Counted from the first letter of the stretch, positions 10,080 through 20,453 are shown. The stretch is DNA of 64,000 nucleotides from an uncultured Clostridia bacterium (GCA_947628085.1 CANQYM010000008.1:26802-90801), one strand, 5' to 3'. Made by a program: numbers and translations. Notes: generated by a model from the sequence alone, not told the origin.

Positions 10080-10901
10080 TTAATTATCTAAAATTAAAAG
10101 AACTGTATCTACTTTTGAAAAATCAACAACTGGTTCTACAATTGCATATCTATCTGTGATGTTACTTGTTGTGATTATTTCCTTTACTGTTCCAATTATA
10201 ATTCCTTTTGGATATATACCACCTATTCCAGAAGTATAAACTAAGTCGCCTTGAATAAGCTCTGCTCCTGTTGGTATATATGAAGCTCTTAAAACTTGAT
10301 TGTTTTCTAGAGTGCCTTTGCAAATGATGCTTTCATTTGTTGTACTTATTGTACAACTTACTGTGCTTGCAGGATCTATTATAACTTGAACTTTTGACGT
10401 GTTTTCTGTAACAGAAATTACATGACCTACTAAGCCTTTATCTGCAATTACTGTCATATTCTCTTTTACACCATCGTTTGAGCCCACATTTAAAACTAGT
10501 GTGCTACTAAAATTACTTACATCTCTATTTATTACATAAGCAGGAATTGTATTATATGATGAATATTTTTGAGTTAAGTTCATATAAGATTGAAGTGTTG
10601 CATTATCTGCTTTTATTTTTTCAAGCTCTCTTAACTCTGTTTCAAGCTCACTATTTCTCTTCTTTAGTTCTTCATTTTCTTTAGTAATATTATCCATATT
10701 TGAAAAATAAGTAGAGTTTCCCTCTATTTTATTTCTAAGATCTGCAAATACTCTTTGAATAGGGCTAACAATTGAACTTGCAACACTTTCAAGATATGAA
10801 AGCTTATTTACTTCCACATTTGAAAGAAAAATTAATAGTATTAAAATAATAGCAGTTATAATTCCGCCTAATATTTCTGTTTGCCTATTTCTATTCATCA
10901 A
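10080..10901 (-). CDS. mreC: Rod shape-determining protein MreC
   Basis: TM helix, coiled coil, then MreC core ('NVGSNDGVKENMTVIADKGLVGHVISVTENTSKV'). Confidence 0.93.
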   Translation of the reverse strand: MMNRNRQTEILGGIITAIILILLIFLSNVEVNKLSYLESVASSIVSPIQRVFADLRNKIEGNSTYFSNMDNITKENEELKKRNSELETELRELEKIKADNATLQSYMNLTQKYSSYNTIPAYVINRDVSNFSSTLVLNVGSNDGVKENMTVIADKGLVGHVISVTENTSKVQVIIDPASTVSCTISTTNESIICKGTLENNQVLRASYIPTGAELIQGDLVYTSGIGGIYPKGIIIGTVKEIITTSNITDRYAIVEPVVDFSKVDTVLLILDN

Positions 10902-10912
10902 ATTCTTCCTCT

Positions 10913-11170
10913 CTAAACCTTTTTATACCAGAATATTGCAATTATCATTCCAATTATACTTGCAACATTTATTCTAAACATACAACTAAAACTAATTTTT
11001 AAAACGCTTAAATCTAAAGTAACTGGATTTGATAGACCAAAATCTTGGCCATAATAAAGCCACCATAACCAATTTACTCTACGAGCTAATTCTCCAAGTA
11101 GTCCTCCAAGAACTAACCCTGATAACATGAATACTAAAAAAATCCAAAAATTTTTCTCTTTTGTTGCCAT
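10913..11170 (-). CDS. DUF4321-like small membrane protein
   Basis: 85 aa, two TM segments, located upstream of mreC; resembles DUF4321 proteins. Confidence 0.65.
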   Translation of the reverse strand: MATKEKNFWIFLVFMLSGLVLGGLLGELARRVNWLWWLYYGQDFGLSNPVTLDLSVLKISFSCMFRINVASIIGMIIAIFWYKKV

Positions 11171-11356
11171 ATTTTACCTCCATTTTTTCTTACGGAAATT
11201 TGTATTTTTATTTTAATATTATATATTGAGATAGCTAATTTTTCAAGTAATTTATATACATTTTTTTAATATAATTAAATAGTATTTAACATACATATAT
11301 TTACATTTACTTTTACATTAAATACTGTATAATTTAATTATATCGGAGGATATTTA

Positions 11357-11995
11357 ATGAAAATTGAGAAACTAAATGAAAACAAATTAAAGATTATTTT
11401 TAGCAGTAAAGAACTTGAAGAAAACAATATTTCCATTCACTCTTTCTTAGCTAACTCTAAAGAAAGCAGAAAATTTTTTCTTGCTATTTTGAATATTGCA
11501 AATAAAGATTTAAATTTTAGGCTAAATACCTCTCAAATTATTTACGATACAATATCTTTCTCAAATAAATATTTTGTAATAATCATAAAAAAAGTAAATG
11601 CAGATGCGCCTATTCATTCAAATACCGTTTTTTATAAATTTAACAATATTGATGAATTATTTGAATTTTGTGACACAATAAAAAATGCTCTATCTTCTAT
11701 TGAATTTGATAGCACTTTATATCAATATGACTGTGATACTTGTGGCAATAGTTGTAATAGTATAAATACTAGTGAAGGTAAAAAAGCTTTTAATAGCAAG
11801 GATGGTGTTAATAAAAACTCTAGTGTGTACTTTCTTAAATTTGATTTTAGTAATTTAGATATATCTAGTATAAACAAGATTTTAGCAGTTATTTCTGAAT
11901 TTAAAAATTTTATAAAGTTTTCTAAACTGGCTTTATCTCATTTTGAAGAGTTTAGCACTGTAATTATAGAAAACTCTGCTATTCAAGCTTTATAA
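11357..11995 (+). CDS. mecA: MecA-like adaptor protein
   Basis: N-terminus MKIEKLNENKLKIIFSSKELEENNISIHSFLANSKESRKFF; SD CGGAGGA at 11344. Confidence 0.8.
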   Translation: MKIEKLNENKLKIIFSSKELEENNISIHSFLANSKESRKFFLAILNIANKDLNFRLNTSQIIYDTISFSNKYFVIIIKKVNADAPIHSNTVFYKFNNIDELFEFCDTIKNALSSIEFDSTLYQYDCDTCGNSCNSINTSEGKKAFNSKDGVNKNSSVYFLKFDFSNLDISSINKILAVISEFKNFIKFSKLALSHFEEFSTVIIENSAIQAL

Positions 11996-12020
11996 TTTTT
12001 TTATATAAGAGCTCATAAAA

Positions 12021-12062
12021 AATCCCGAAATGCTAAACTTTTCATAACATTTCGGGTTTATT
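12021..12062. terminator. Bidirectional rho-independent terminator
   Basis: CCCGAAATG...CATTTCGGG with A/T tracts on both sides, between convergent genes. Confidence 0.85.
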
Positions 12063-12081
12063 TTATTTTTAAATTTATGTA

Positions 12082-13125
12082 TTAATATACGTAGTTTTGA
12101 GGATTTTTTGCAACTCCATTTACTCTAACTTCTAGATGTAAGTGTGGTCCAGTTGAATTTCCTGTAGATCCAACAGCTGCTATTGTTTCGCCTTGAGAAA
12201 CATTCTGCCCTACGTTAACATATAGTGCACTGCAGTGACAATAATATGTTTGAATTGTATCTGTATGGGCTATTATTACCATTTGTCCATAAGAACCTTT
12301 CCATCCTGAATAAATCACTGTTCCGGAAGCGGCTGCTTTAATTGGTGTTCCTTTTGATGTTGCTATATCTAATCCTGTGTGTGTTCCACTATTTCTTCTA
12401 CCAAATCTTGATGTAATAGTTCCAGAAACTGGTCTTATTAGTGCTATTCCTAAAGCCGTGTTCGTGTAGTCTACATTTTTTGTCATAACATATTTTGATG
12501 TTGTTACTTTTGGCATTTCTTTATATAGTGCTGCAACAGTTGTATCTTTATCTGAAAATTGTTTTAATTCTGTTTCATATTTTAATGCATAAGATATTCC
12601 ATCTTTATTTTGACTATTTTTATCTTTTAGTGTTTGAACTATTGCTTCTGCTTCATCATATGTTTGAACATAATATTTTTCTTCGCCATTATCTAGAATA
12701 GCATAATATTTGTAGTAAGGAGTTCCTGTGCTAATTACTTTATTGAATATTTCATCATCATTTGCAGTAAGTCCTTTTTTAAGTAAACATATATTATATT
12801 CTGGTAAATTTTCTCTATCTATTTCAACAAATGCTACTGATTTGTTATCTCCACTATTTATATAATTATCTATTTTCTTTTGTAATTTACTTCTATCGGC
12901 CGTGTAACCTATGAATTGCCCATTTAAAGATACACTATACATTGGTTTATATACAACAAAAACTATGAATCCAATAATTGCAAGTCCAATTAGAAACATA
13001 ATTATAAATTTTATCCAAGCTCTTAAGTAAATTACAATATTCTTTAAAACGCTAGTAATTGTAATCACCCCTTTTGTACCAACCATTTCAAAAGAATGAA
13101 ACACTTTTGTAACATATGCTTTCAA
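12082..13125 (-). CDS. M23 family metallopeptidase (membrane-anchored)
   Basis: 'SRFGRRNSGTHTGLDIATSKGTPIKAAASGTVIYSGWKGSYGQMVIIAHTD...HCSALYVNVGQNVSQGETIAAVGSTGNSTGPHLHLEVR'. Confidence 0.93.
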   Translation of the reverse strand: MKAYVTKVFHSFEMVGTKGVITITSVLKNIVIYLRAWIKFIIMFLIGLAIIGFIVFVVYKPMYSVSLNGQFIGYTADRSKLQKKIDNYINSGDNKSVAFVEIDRENLPEYNICLLKKGLTANDDEIFNKVISTGTPYYKYYAILDNGEEKYYVQTYDEAEAIVQTLKDKNSQNKDGISYALKYETELKQFSDKDTTVAALYKEMPKVTTSKYVMTKNVDYTNTALGIALIRPVSGTITSRFGRRNSGTHTGLDIATSKGTPIKAAASGTVIYSGWKGSYGQMVIIAHTDTIQTYYCHCSALYVNVGQNVSQGETIAAVGSTGNSTGPHLHLEVRVNGVAKNPQNYVY

Positions 13126-13248
13126 CTTTTTTCTCTTTTAATATCCTATAATATTTGAGGCTTATTGTCAATATAATTTTTTTACAAAATGGACACAATT
13201 TACCAATTTTTCCTACTGTTTTTAGCATTTGAGAATTTTTTAAAAAAT

Positions 13249-13497
13249 TTATAGTGAAACTTCTTTTTTTACACTACTTATTTCATCTTCTGTTGCTTTT
13301 TGTGGTGCCATATAATATCCTTTAGACTCTGCAAGTTTAAATAATTCATATTGAAAACTTTCAGAAGAATTTCTTAAGTTTTGAAGTGATTGCCTTAATT
13401 CCATATTTGCAGTTTCTGTTATTGCTTCTTCAAATTCTTTTAAATTAAATTTTATAGATGATAACACATCATTCACAATTGATTTTTCTTCCAACAA
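13249..13497 (-). CDS. Spore coat protein (CotF-like)
   Basis: 'VNDVLSSIKFNLKEFEEAITETANMELRQSLQNL...ESFQYELFKLAESKGYY' resembles the CotF family. Confidence 0.7.
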   Translation of the reverse strand: MLEEKSIVNDVLSSIKFNLKEFEEAITETANMELRQSLQNLRNSSESFQYELFKLAESKGYYMAPQKATEDEISSVKKEVSL

Positions 13498-13621
13498 TTT
13501 TTCCTTTCTTTTTCCACATAAATCTCGCTTTTTGTGGAAAACTTTGAGCTTATTTTTGTATTAATAAAGATAATAAAAATTTTTTTAAAAGCACTTTTCT
13601 TTTTTTAGCAAAGTTCTTTTC

Positions 13622-13807
13622 TTATCCTAAAAAAGATATTAGCTTTTCTTTTGAATTTAACGCATCTTGAGCGGCTTTATTTAAAATTTGTTTTATTTGA
13701 GGATCTACTGCTGAATCTGCATAATGTGTGAATTTTGCATATAAATTTTCCTCATTACATATAAAATGTCTTAAATTTTGTAGCTCCACTTGATTTAATG
13801 TACTCAT
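13622..13807 (-). CDS. Small spore-coat-associated protein
   Basis: 61 aa; 'NEENLYAKFTHYADSAVDPQIKQILNKAAQDALNSKEKLISFL' resembles the short partner of CotF-type proteins. Confidence 0.55.
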   Translation of the reverse strand: MSTLNQVELQNLRHFICNEENLYAKFTHYADSAVDPQIKQILNKAAQDALNSKEKLISFLG

Positions 13808-14031
13808 AAAGATTCCTTTCTATAATATAATTAATCAAAATAAAAGGCATTCTACTTTTAGCAAGCCTTTGTCTTGCTTTTATTTTGATTATATTTTTAT
13901 CTTAGTATTTCTATCTTTTTAAATTTTATACATTTTTTTAAATTTTATTTATGAATTTTTTATGATTTGCTTAAACTAGTTAAAATAATAGTTTCAAATT
14001 TCAAATAAATACTTTAATACTAAGCTTTCCC

Positions 14032-14060
14032 TTGACAAACAAATATAAGTCGTTTATAAT
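14032..14060 (+). promoter_or_regulatory. Sigma-A-type promoter of tRNA-Lys
   Basis: TTGACA-N17-TATAAT ending 17 nt before the tRNA. Confidence 0.9.
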
Positions 14061-14077
14061 ATTCTTTGTTAATACTT

Positions 14078-14153
14078 GCGCCATTAGCTCAGTTGGTAGA
14101 GCAGTTGACTCTTAATCAAATGGTCGGAGGTTCGAATCCTCTATGGCGCACCA
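14078..14153 (+). tRNA. tRNA-Lys (anticodon CTT), CCA encoded
   Basis: GCGCCAT acceptor, anticodon loop CTCTTAA, GGTTCGAATCC T-arm, ATGGCGCACCA. Confidence 0.95.
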
Positions 14154-14158
14154 AAAAG

Positions 14159-14188
14159 CCAAATAACTAAAGTTATTTGGTTTTTCTT
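14159..14188 (+). terminator. Terminator after tRNA-Lys
   Basis: CCAAATAACT/AGTTATTTGG followed by TTTTTC. Confidence 0.85.
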
Positions 14189-14222
14189 ATTATAGAATGG
14201 AGCTCGATATTATTTTTTCATT

Positions 14223-14909
14223 TTATACATCTATTTTCTCAATGTATAAATTATTTCCTAAATCTTTTTTTACTTTCAATATAAAATTAAATTTATTAAC
14301 TTCTGTGCATAAATAAAAATCTTTTTCAGGAAAATCATTTTGGCTTGATTTATTAAAAAATCTAGAGCCACTAGTTGTTTTCAATTTTTCAATTTCTTCA
14401 TCATAATTGCTTAAAAATTTATTTTCTAACATACCTTTTATATATTTTGCACACAACATATCTTCATCAAATGGTTGTTCTTTAGGTCCTGCTAAAGCCA
14501 CTAATGAAACTTCTTCTATACTATTTTTTTCAATATATCTAACAATTGAATGAGCATTCACTAAGCTACCAGTTATAATTTCTTTAGCATTAATAGCTCG
14601 AACAATTCCCTGTGTTCCACAACTTGTTGTATGTACAATTGTTTTTCCTGTAAAGTCAATATTTTCAATTTGAGAAGGAGAATTACCATAATCAAATCCT
14701 GGTAATTTTATTCCATTTCTTTCTCCAATCAAAATATAATTATTATCTTTTTTCTTATATTCGTATGCAATTTGCATATCTCCAACAGGAATTATTTTTT
14801 TCGCACCATTTCTAATTAAATATGGTTCAACTGTAAAAGCTCTAAACACATCTATAATTACTGCTAATCCAGTTGCAAGTTTTGCATCATTTACTATTTT
14901 TATATTCAT
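14223..14909 (-). CDS. 2-phosphosulfolactate phosphatase family protein (ComB)
   Basis: 'VIIDVFRAFTV', 'VHTTSCGTQGI', 'ALAGPKEQPFDEDMLCAKYIKGML' motifs. Confidence 0.85.
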   Translation of the reverse strand: MNIKIVNDAKLATGLAVIIDVFRAFTVEPYLIRNGAKKIIPVGDMQIAYEYKKKDNNYILIGERNGIKLPGFDYGNSPSQIENIDFTGKTIVHTTSCGTQGIVRAINAKEIITGSLVNAHSIVRYIEKNSIEEVSLVALAGPKEQPFDEDMLCAKYIKGMLENKFLSNYDEEIEKLKTTSGSRFFNKSSQNDFPEKDFYLCTEVNKFNFILKVKKDLGNNLYIEKIDV

Positions 14910-14979
14910 AATTTTTCCCCCTAAAGAACTTCTTATTTTTCTAAATGTATCACATTCAAATATTTTGATTTTAAATTTA

Positions 14980-15008
14980 TTGACTTTTGCAAAATATCTA
15001 TATATAAT
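14980..15008 (+). promoter_or_regulatory. Strong promoter of the putative antitoxin RNA
   Basis: TTGACT (14980-14985), 17-nt spacer, TATAAT (15003-15008). Confidence 0.85.
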
Positions 15009-15014
15009 AGATAT

Positions 15015-15112
15015 AGGAAATGAATAACCGCAGTGAATGCGGTTACCACTACATATAGTTATAACAACACATTCGCAATTTGGTAGAGAGCAGAATGTGT
15101 TGTTATTTTATT
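15015..15112 (+). ncRNA. Putative antisense antitoxin RNA (about 100 nt)
   Basis: Consensus promoter; 8-bp hairpin TAACCGCA/TGCGGTTA (15025-15045); 13-bp hairpin TAACAACACATTC/GAATGTGTTGTTA (15062-15105) then TTTTATT; overlaps the 3' end of the opposite-strand toxin ORF. Confidence 0.65.
15062..15112 (+). terminator. Terminator of the putative antitoxin RNA
   Basis: Perfect 13-bp inverted repeat followed by a T-rich tract. Confidence 0.75.
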
Positions 15113-15221
15113 CCTTATCTATTATTGAATTTACATATTTTATGTATAAAATCGTCAATAAGGCTACGTTTATTGTTGCAAAAGCCATTAAGGCACAAAT
15201 TAAAAATAGTATAAAACTCAT
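15108..15221 (-). CDS. Putative type I toxin, hydrophobic 37-aa peptide MSFILFLICALMAFATINVALLTILYIKYVNSIIDKE
   Basis: Strong SD (GAGGTGGTGTTTATG), single TM helix with a charged tail, own consensus promoter, overlapping antisense transcript unit. Confidence 0.7.
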   Translation of the reverse strand: MSFILFLICALMAFATINVALLTILYIKYVNSIIDKE

Positions 15222-15305
15222 AAACACCACCTCACTTTCTGATAACAAAAGTTATCTAGTGCAGTGGCAACACATCTACTACAATGTTCATTTCCTATGA
15301 CGGTT

Positions 15306-15334
15306 AGTATAGCACAGAATTTTTAGTAAATCAA
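15306..15334 (-). promoter_or_regulatory. Promoter of the toxin mRNA
   Basis: On the minus strand TTGATT-N17-TATACT; transcription would start near 15298. Confidence 0.8.
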
Positions 15335-15505
15335 TAGATATTTCAAACATTTTTTCGCCTCTCGGTGATTTTTTTATTTCTATATTTCTCATAAATTTCC
15401 CTTGCATTATTTGTACTTTTATAGTAAATTATAAATTGAAAAAATATGGGATAAAATTTTCATATTAAAAATATATTTTCTAGCACGTTTAAAGGAGGAT
15501 TTTAT

Positions 15506-17323
15506 TTGAACATACTAGCAACAATCATAAAAATGGTAGGTGGCTTGGTTTTACTTATATATGGAATGAATATGTTAAGTACAAACTTAAAGAAGCTTAC
15601 TGGTGAAAAATTAAAATCTATACTAAAGAAAAGTACTGATAATGTGTTCAAAGGAATTTTCATTGGAATTTTAGTAACAGCAGCTGTACAAAGCTCTGCT
15701 ATTGTTACTGTATTAGTTGTTGGATTTGTAAATGCTGAAATAATTAAGCTAAGAAATGCTATTCCTATAATTATGGGAGCAAATATTGGTACTACAATAA
15801 CTGCTCAAATTCTTAGATTAGCTTCTTTAGAAGGAAGTAGCATACTATCTTTATTAAATCCAAATGTACTTTCATCTGTTTTTATAATAATAGGATTTTT
15901 ACTATTAGAATTCAAGAAAAAGAAAAAAATGAAAGATATTGGGCAACTTTTAATAGGAATTGGTCTTCTATTTACAGGTCTTATGACAATGATAGATATG
16001 GCAAGTAGTTTCAGTGAGCTTCCAATATTAACTCAAATTTTAAGCACTCTTTCAAATCCTATACTTGGTATTTTAGTTGGTGCTATCATAACTGCATTAA
16101 TTCAAAGTTCTGCAGCTACAGTTGGTATTTTGCAAGCCATTTCTCAAACTGGAATTATTACATATTCAACTACAATTCCAATAATTCTTGGTCAAAATAT
16201 TGGAACTTGTTTTACATCAATTCTTTCTAGTTTATCAACTTCTAAAAATGCTAAAAGAGTTGCTGCTGTGCATTTACTTTTCAACCTTATTGGTTCAATA
16301 ATATTCATTATAGTAATCTATACATATCAGCATTTTATTGGATTTAGCTTTTGGAATTCTCCTATAGATATGGGTGGTATTGCAAACTTTCACTTAATTT
16401 TCAACTTAACTTCTACCATCATTCTTCTACCTTGTATTGGTCTTTTAGAAAAATTGGCAACATTTGCTATAAAAGATGATGTAAATCAAGCATCAGATGA
16501 AGAAGATACAAGCAAAGATTTAATGGTTTTAAATTTATTAGATGAAAGAATAGCTAACATTCCAAACGTTGCTATCTCTAATAGTTTAAAAGTTGTTTCT
16601 AAAATGGGAGAATTATGTGATAAAAATTTAAAAAGAGCAATGGGCCTATTAAATACTTTCGATAGAAAAAAATTTGAACATATACAAGAAAGAGAAGATG
16701 CAATAGACAAAATAGACATGGTGGCTTCAAGTTTTTTAGTTAAGCTAAGCAATTTAGAGCTTACAGAAAAAGAAAACAAATCTGTTACTTCTTTATTGAA
16801 AATAAAAACAGAGTTTGAAAAAATTGGAGATTATTCTTATGAATTATCAAAAATAATTGAAAATATTTATGATAAAGATCTTAAATTTTCAGATAATGCA
16901 ATTAAAGAATTATTCATTGTTTATACAATTTCAAAAGACATTTTAAATAGAACATCTGAAAGTCTCAAAGCTGAAAACATGGCAAACACTATTGAAATTC
17001 AAGCTTTAGAAGAAATCTCTGAGATGTATAGAGAAAAATTTAAAAAACAACATATTGAAAGATTAAAACGTGAGCAGTGTTCTGTTGAAACTGGAATTGC
17101 ATATGTTGAAATTCTAACAGTTTATGAAAAAATCATTCGTCACGCAGTAAACATTTCAATAGAATCTACAAATTACAGAACAGATAAAACATATGTTACA
17201 AAGCATGAATTTTTAAATATGCTATATGCTAAGCAAAGTGATACTTTAAAAGCTAAATTTAATGAATTCTCACTTAAATATGATAATTTACTAAATAATA
17301 ATACTTCAGCTGTATTTGAATAA
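15506..17323 (+). CDS. Na/Pi cotransporter family protein with PhoU-like C-terminal domain
   Basis: Duplicated 'AAVQSSAIVTVLVVGFV'/'ALIQSSAATVGILQAIS' QSS motifs; SD AAAGGAGG. Confidence 0.92.
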   Translation: MNILATIIKMVGGLVLLIYGMNMLSTNLKKLTGEKLKSILKKSTDNVFKGIFIGILVTAAVQSSAIVTVLVVGFVNAEIIKLRNAIPIIMGANIGTTITAQILRLASLEGSSILSLLNPNVLSSVFIIIGFLLLEFKKKKKMKDIGQLLIGIGLLFTGLMTMIDMASSFSELPILTQILSTLSNPILGILVGAIITALIQSSAATVGILQAISQTGIITYSTTIPIILGQNIGTCFTSILSSLSTSKNAKRVAAVHLLFNLIGSIIFIIVIYTYQHFIGFSFWNSPIDMGGIANFHLIFNLTSTIILLPCIGLLEKLATFAIKDDVNQASDEEDTSKDLMVLNLLDERIANIPNVAISNSLKVVSKMGELCDKNLKRAMGLLNTFDRKKFEHIQEREDAIDKIDMVASSFLVKLSNLELTEKENKSVTSLLKIKTEFEKIGDYSYELSKIIENIYDKDLKFSDNAIKELFIVYTISKDILNRTSESLKAENMANTIEIQALEEISEMYREKFKKQHIERLKREQCSVETGIAYVEILTVYEKIIRHAVNISIESTNYRTDKTYVTKHEFLNMLYAKQSDTLKAKFNEFSLKYDNLLNNNTSAVFE

Positions 17324-17370
17324 TTAAATTATAAAATGCTTTTTTATTATTAAGTGAAAAATATTTAGAT

Positions 17371-17408
17371 AAAAAAGAAAGACTTCTATTTTGAAGTCTT
17401 TCTTTTTA
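17371..17408. terminator. Bidirectional terminator
   Basis: AAGAAAGACTTC...GAAGTCTTTCTT between convergent genes. Confidence 0.85.
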
Positions 17409-17463
17409 GTATTTAATTAGATTATCTGAGGTTCTTTTTTAAACTCAGTTACTCCCTTTTCTT

Positions 17464-19281
17464 CTAAGAATTCATTATTTGTGCGAATTCTTCTCCATCT
17501 ATCTTTTCTTTTTCTAATAAAACTCCTGCAACACTGTGTAGTTTTTCCATGTTTGTATTTAATATGTCTACAGCTTTCTTATATGCAGTATCTATTATTA
17601 TTTTTACTTCTTCGTCTATTAATCCTGATGTTTCTTCACTAAAGTTCTTTTGTTGAGTAAAGTCTCTTCCTAAGAATACTTCTTCTTGTCCTGATCCAAA
17701 TGTTATTGCTCCTAAACGTTTGCTCATACCATATTTTGTAACCATGCTTCTTGCGATTTTAGAAGCTCTTTCAATATCATTACTAGCTCCAGTAGAAATA
17801 TCTCCTAAAACTAATTCTTCTGCAACTCTACCACCTAATAATGATACTATTTGTTCTTCCATTTCTGATTTACTCATAAATTGTTTATCTTCTGATGGTC
17901 TATACATTGTATAACCACCAGCCATTCCTCTTGGAATAATTGATATTTGATGTACATCATCTTGTGTTGGTAAGAATTTACTTACTACTGCGTGACCTGC
18001 TTCATGGAAAGCAACAAGTTTCTTTTCTTTTTCACTTATTACTCTTGATTTCTTTTCTGGTCCCATTGTTACTTTAACCATAGCATCTTCTATTTCTTGC
18101 ATTCCTATTTCTGTTTTATCTCTTCTAGCAGCTAAAAGTGCTGCTTCATTTAAAATGTTCTCTAAGTCTGCTCCAACAAATCCTGCTGTATTTCTTGCAA
18201 TTGTTTTTAAATCAACATCATCTGATAATTTTTTCTTTCTTGCATGAACTTTTAATATTTCTTCTCTTGCTTTAACATCTGGTGAACCTACTACTATTTG
18301 TCTATCAAATCTTCCTGCTCTTAATAGTGCTTTATCCAATACGTCTGGTCTGTTTGTTGCTGCAATTACTATTACACCTTCATTTGCAGCAAATCCATCC
18401 ATTTCTACCAATAATTGATTCAATGTTTGCTCTCTTTCATCATGTCCTCCGCCAAGACCTGCACCTCTTTGACGTCCTACTGCATCAATTTCATCTATGA
18501 ATATAATACATGGTGCATTTTTCTTAGCTTGCTCGAATAAATCTCTTACTCTTGAAGCACCAACACCAACAAACATTTCAACAAAGTCTGAACCACTTAT
18601 AATAAAGAAAGGTACTCCTGCTTCTCCTGCAACTGCTTTTGCAAGTAAAGTTTTACCTGTTCCAGGGTGTCCTACTAATAAAACACCTTTTGGAATTCTA
18701 GCACCCATATCTGTAAATTTTTTAGGTGATTTTAGGAATTCTACTATTTCAGCTAATTCTTCTTTTTCTTCATCTATACCAGCAACATCTTTAAATGTTA
18801 CTTTTGTTTTTTCATCATTTGAGTTTAGCATTCTTGCTTTGCTTTTTCCAAATGTCATTGATTTATTACTGTTTTGATTTGGATTCATAAGGAATAGCCA
18901 GAAAACTAAAAATACTATTAATATTATAAATGGAGAGAATGCACTAAGTATTGTCATTATTATTGACTCTTCCTCTTGTGTTACTTTCAATTGTCCATTT
19001 ACAATATTTTCTGATATTTGATCCATAAATGAATCTAAACTTGGTATTGTAACTTCTTTTTGAGGATTTTTACTTGCTGCTTCTGTTTCTTTTAAAGTTA
19101 CATACGCTGTTTCTCTATCAGAAGATATTTCTACTTCTGTAACCTCTCCTGTTGCTATTTTACTTATTAGTTCTGAATAACTCATTTTTGTATCTGGATC
19201 ATTAAATGCTGCATTTATCAATCCAACAAAAATGATAAGCAATATTAGCCATACTGCTAATGTTTTAATTCCACTTTTCAA
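17464..19281 (-). CDS. ftsH: ATP-dependent zinc metalloprotease FtsH (TTG start at 19281)
   Basis: Walker A '[13 protein letters not shown]', SRH, HEAGH. The TTG follows GGAGG with 9-nt spacing; the 53 residues preceding it in the ORF track are not FtsH-like. Confidence 0.96.
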   Translation of the reverse strand: MKSGIKTLAVWLILLIIFVGLINAAFNDPDTKMSYSELISKIATGEVTEVEISSDRETAYVTLKETEAASKNPQKEVTIPSLDSFMDQISENIVNGQLKVTQEEESIIMTILSAFSPFIILIVFLVFWLFLMNPNQNSNKSMTFGKSKARMLNSNDEKTKVTFKDVAGIDEEKEELAEIVEFLKSPKKFTDMGARIPKGVLLVGHPGTGKTLLAKAVAGEAGVPFFIISGSDFVEMFVGVGASRVRDLFEQAKKNAPCIIFIDEIDAVGRQRGAGLGGGHDEREQTLNQLLVEMDGFAANEGVIVIAATNRPDVLDKALLRAGRFDRQIVVGSPDVKAREEILKVHARKKKLSDDVDLKTIARNTAGFVGADLENILNEAALLAARRDKTEIGMQEIEDAMVKVTMGPEKKSRVISEKEKKLVAFHEAGHAVVSKFLPTQDDVHQISIIPRGMAGGYTMYRPSEDKQFMSKSEMEEQIVSLLGGRVAEELVLGDISTGASNDIERASKIARSMVTKYGMSKRLGAITFGSGQEEVFLGRDFTQQKNFSEETSGLIDEEVKIIIDTAYKKAVDILNTNMEKLHSVAGVLLEKEKIDGEEFAQIMNS

Positions 19282-19436
19282 AATTTCTTTCCTCCATATC
19301 TGTCGCTTTAAACTATACCGTTTTAGCGAAATTTTACTACTTGGATAAAATATAGCATAGCAAATTTTCAAATTCAATAGCTTATTTAAAAAGATATAAT
19401 TCTGTAATATTCGCATTTTTAAGCCTTTACGGATAT

Positions 19437-20453
19437 TCATTTTACAGTTTCTATATATATTTTTTTATTTTTGATTACAATTTTTGTATTTTTATTTGGA
19501 GTTAAAAATTTATTTCCTACATTATTGTTACAAAGTTTTATTATATCCTCTATATGTATCTTCTCAATTCCTTTCGTAGAGCCAAATAGCTTATTTATAG
19601 AATATAATATAATTCTTTTTTGAATTGCTATGTTTTCATTATTAAACTTTTTTAAATCTAATATAATTCTAGCCTCTTTTTCCACATTATATACATCTTC
19701 TTGTGGAATTTTTTCTTCTAAACACATATTTTTATATGCTTCTTCTGTTTGAACATTTAAGTAATTTAAATCATCTTTAACTATTTCAGACAGCCTATTA
19801 ATTGTATCTATAATGTTAGGGTTTAACTCTTTTTCAATATATGGAATAGCTATATTTCTTATTTTATTTCTAGTATATATGTTTTCATCATTTGATTCAT
19901 CATGTCTTGGATTTAATTTTTCTTCTTCGCAATATTTTTCAATTTCTGTTCTTTTACATTCTATAAGAGGTCTTATATATTTTCCATTTTGAGCTTCTAT
20001 TCCCTTTAATCCACTTAAACCTGTGCCTCTTAATATATTCATTATAATTGTTTCTACATTATCATTTTGATTATGTGCAATAGCTATTTTATTTGAACCA
20101 GTTTTTTCTAAAACTTCATCAAAGAATTCATATCTAACTTTTCTTCCAGTTTCTTCTAAACCTCTTTTTTCTTTTTCAGCTAATTCTTTTATGTTTGTAT
20201 TTAAAATATAAATTTCTATATTCTTTTTCTCACAAAATTCTTTTACAAATTTTTCATCTATTTTTGCATTTTCCCTAATTCCGTGATTTATGTGAGCTAC
20301 AACTATTTCAAAATTTAGTTCTTTTTTAATTTCATTTAAAATGTTTAGCATAGATATAGAATCTGGCCCTCCAGAGACTCCTAAAACAATTTTGTCTCCA
20401 GAAGTTATTAGACTATATTTTTTTATTGTTTCCAAAACTTTTTCTTTTAACAT
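19437..20453 (-). CDS. tilS: tRNA(Ile)-lysidine synthase TilS (short form)
   Basis: '[13 protein letters not shown]' PP-loop motif; '[24 protein letters not shown]'. Confidence 0.93.
   Translation of the reverse strand: MLKEKVLETIKKYSLITSGDKIVLGVSGGPDSISMLNILNEIKKELNFEIVVAHINHGIRENAKIDEKFVKEFCEKKNIEIYILNTNIKELAEKEKRGLEETGRKVRYEFFDEVLEKTGSNKIAIAHNQNDNVETIIMNILRGTGLSGLKGIEAQNGKYIRPLIECKRTEIEKYCEEEKLNPRHDESNDENIYTRNKIRNIAIPYIEKELNPNIIDTINRLSEIVKDDLNYLNVQTEEAYKNMCLEEKIPQEDVYNVEKEARIILDLKKFNNENIAIQKRIILYSINKLFGSTKGIEKIHIEDIIKLCNNNVGNKFLTPNKNTKIVIKNKKIYIETVK

Noticed and set aside
13832-13893. Hairpin AATCAAAATAAAAG...CTTTTATTTTGATT considered as another copy of the dispersed element
   Set aside because: Lacks the conserved core (GCGACCAA...CGATTGGAGCAAT); probably an ordinary terminator or 5'-UTR hairpin.
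15037-15300. 87-aa plus-strand ORF in the toxin-antitoxin region
   Set aside because: Runs antisense to the 37-aa peptide and through the antitoxin terminator hairpin; better explained as the type I TA locus.
19281-19440. 53-aa N-terminal extension of FtsH in the ORF track
   Set aside because: Not FtsH-like; a well-placed GGAGG plus TTG at 19281 gives the expected N-terminal TM start.
19437-20453. Short TilS (338 aa) considered as a truncated gene
   Set aside because: Short TilS forms without the full C-terminal domain are known in several bacteria; catalytic motifs are intact and the stop overlaps the following ORF normally.
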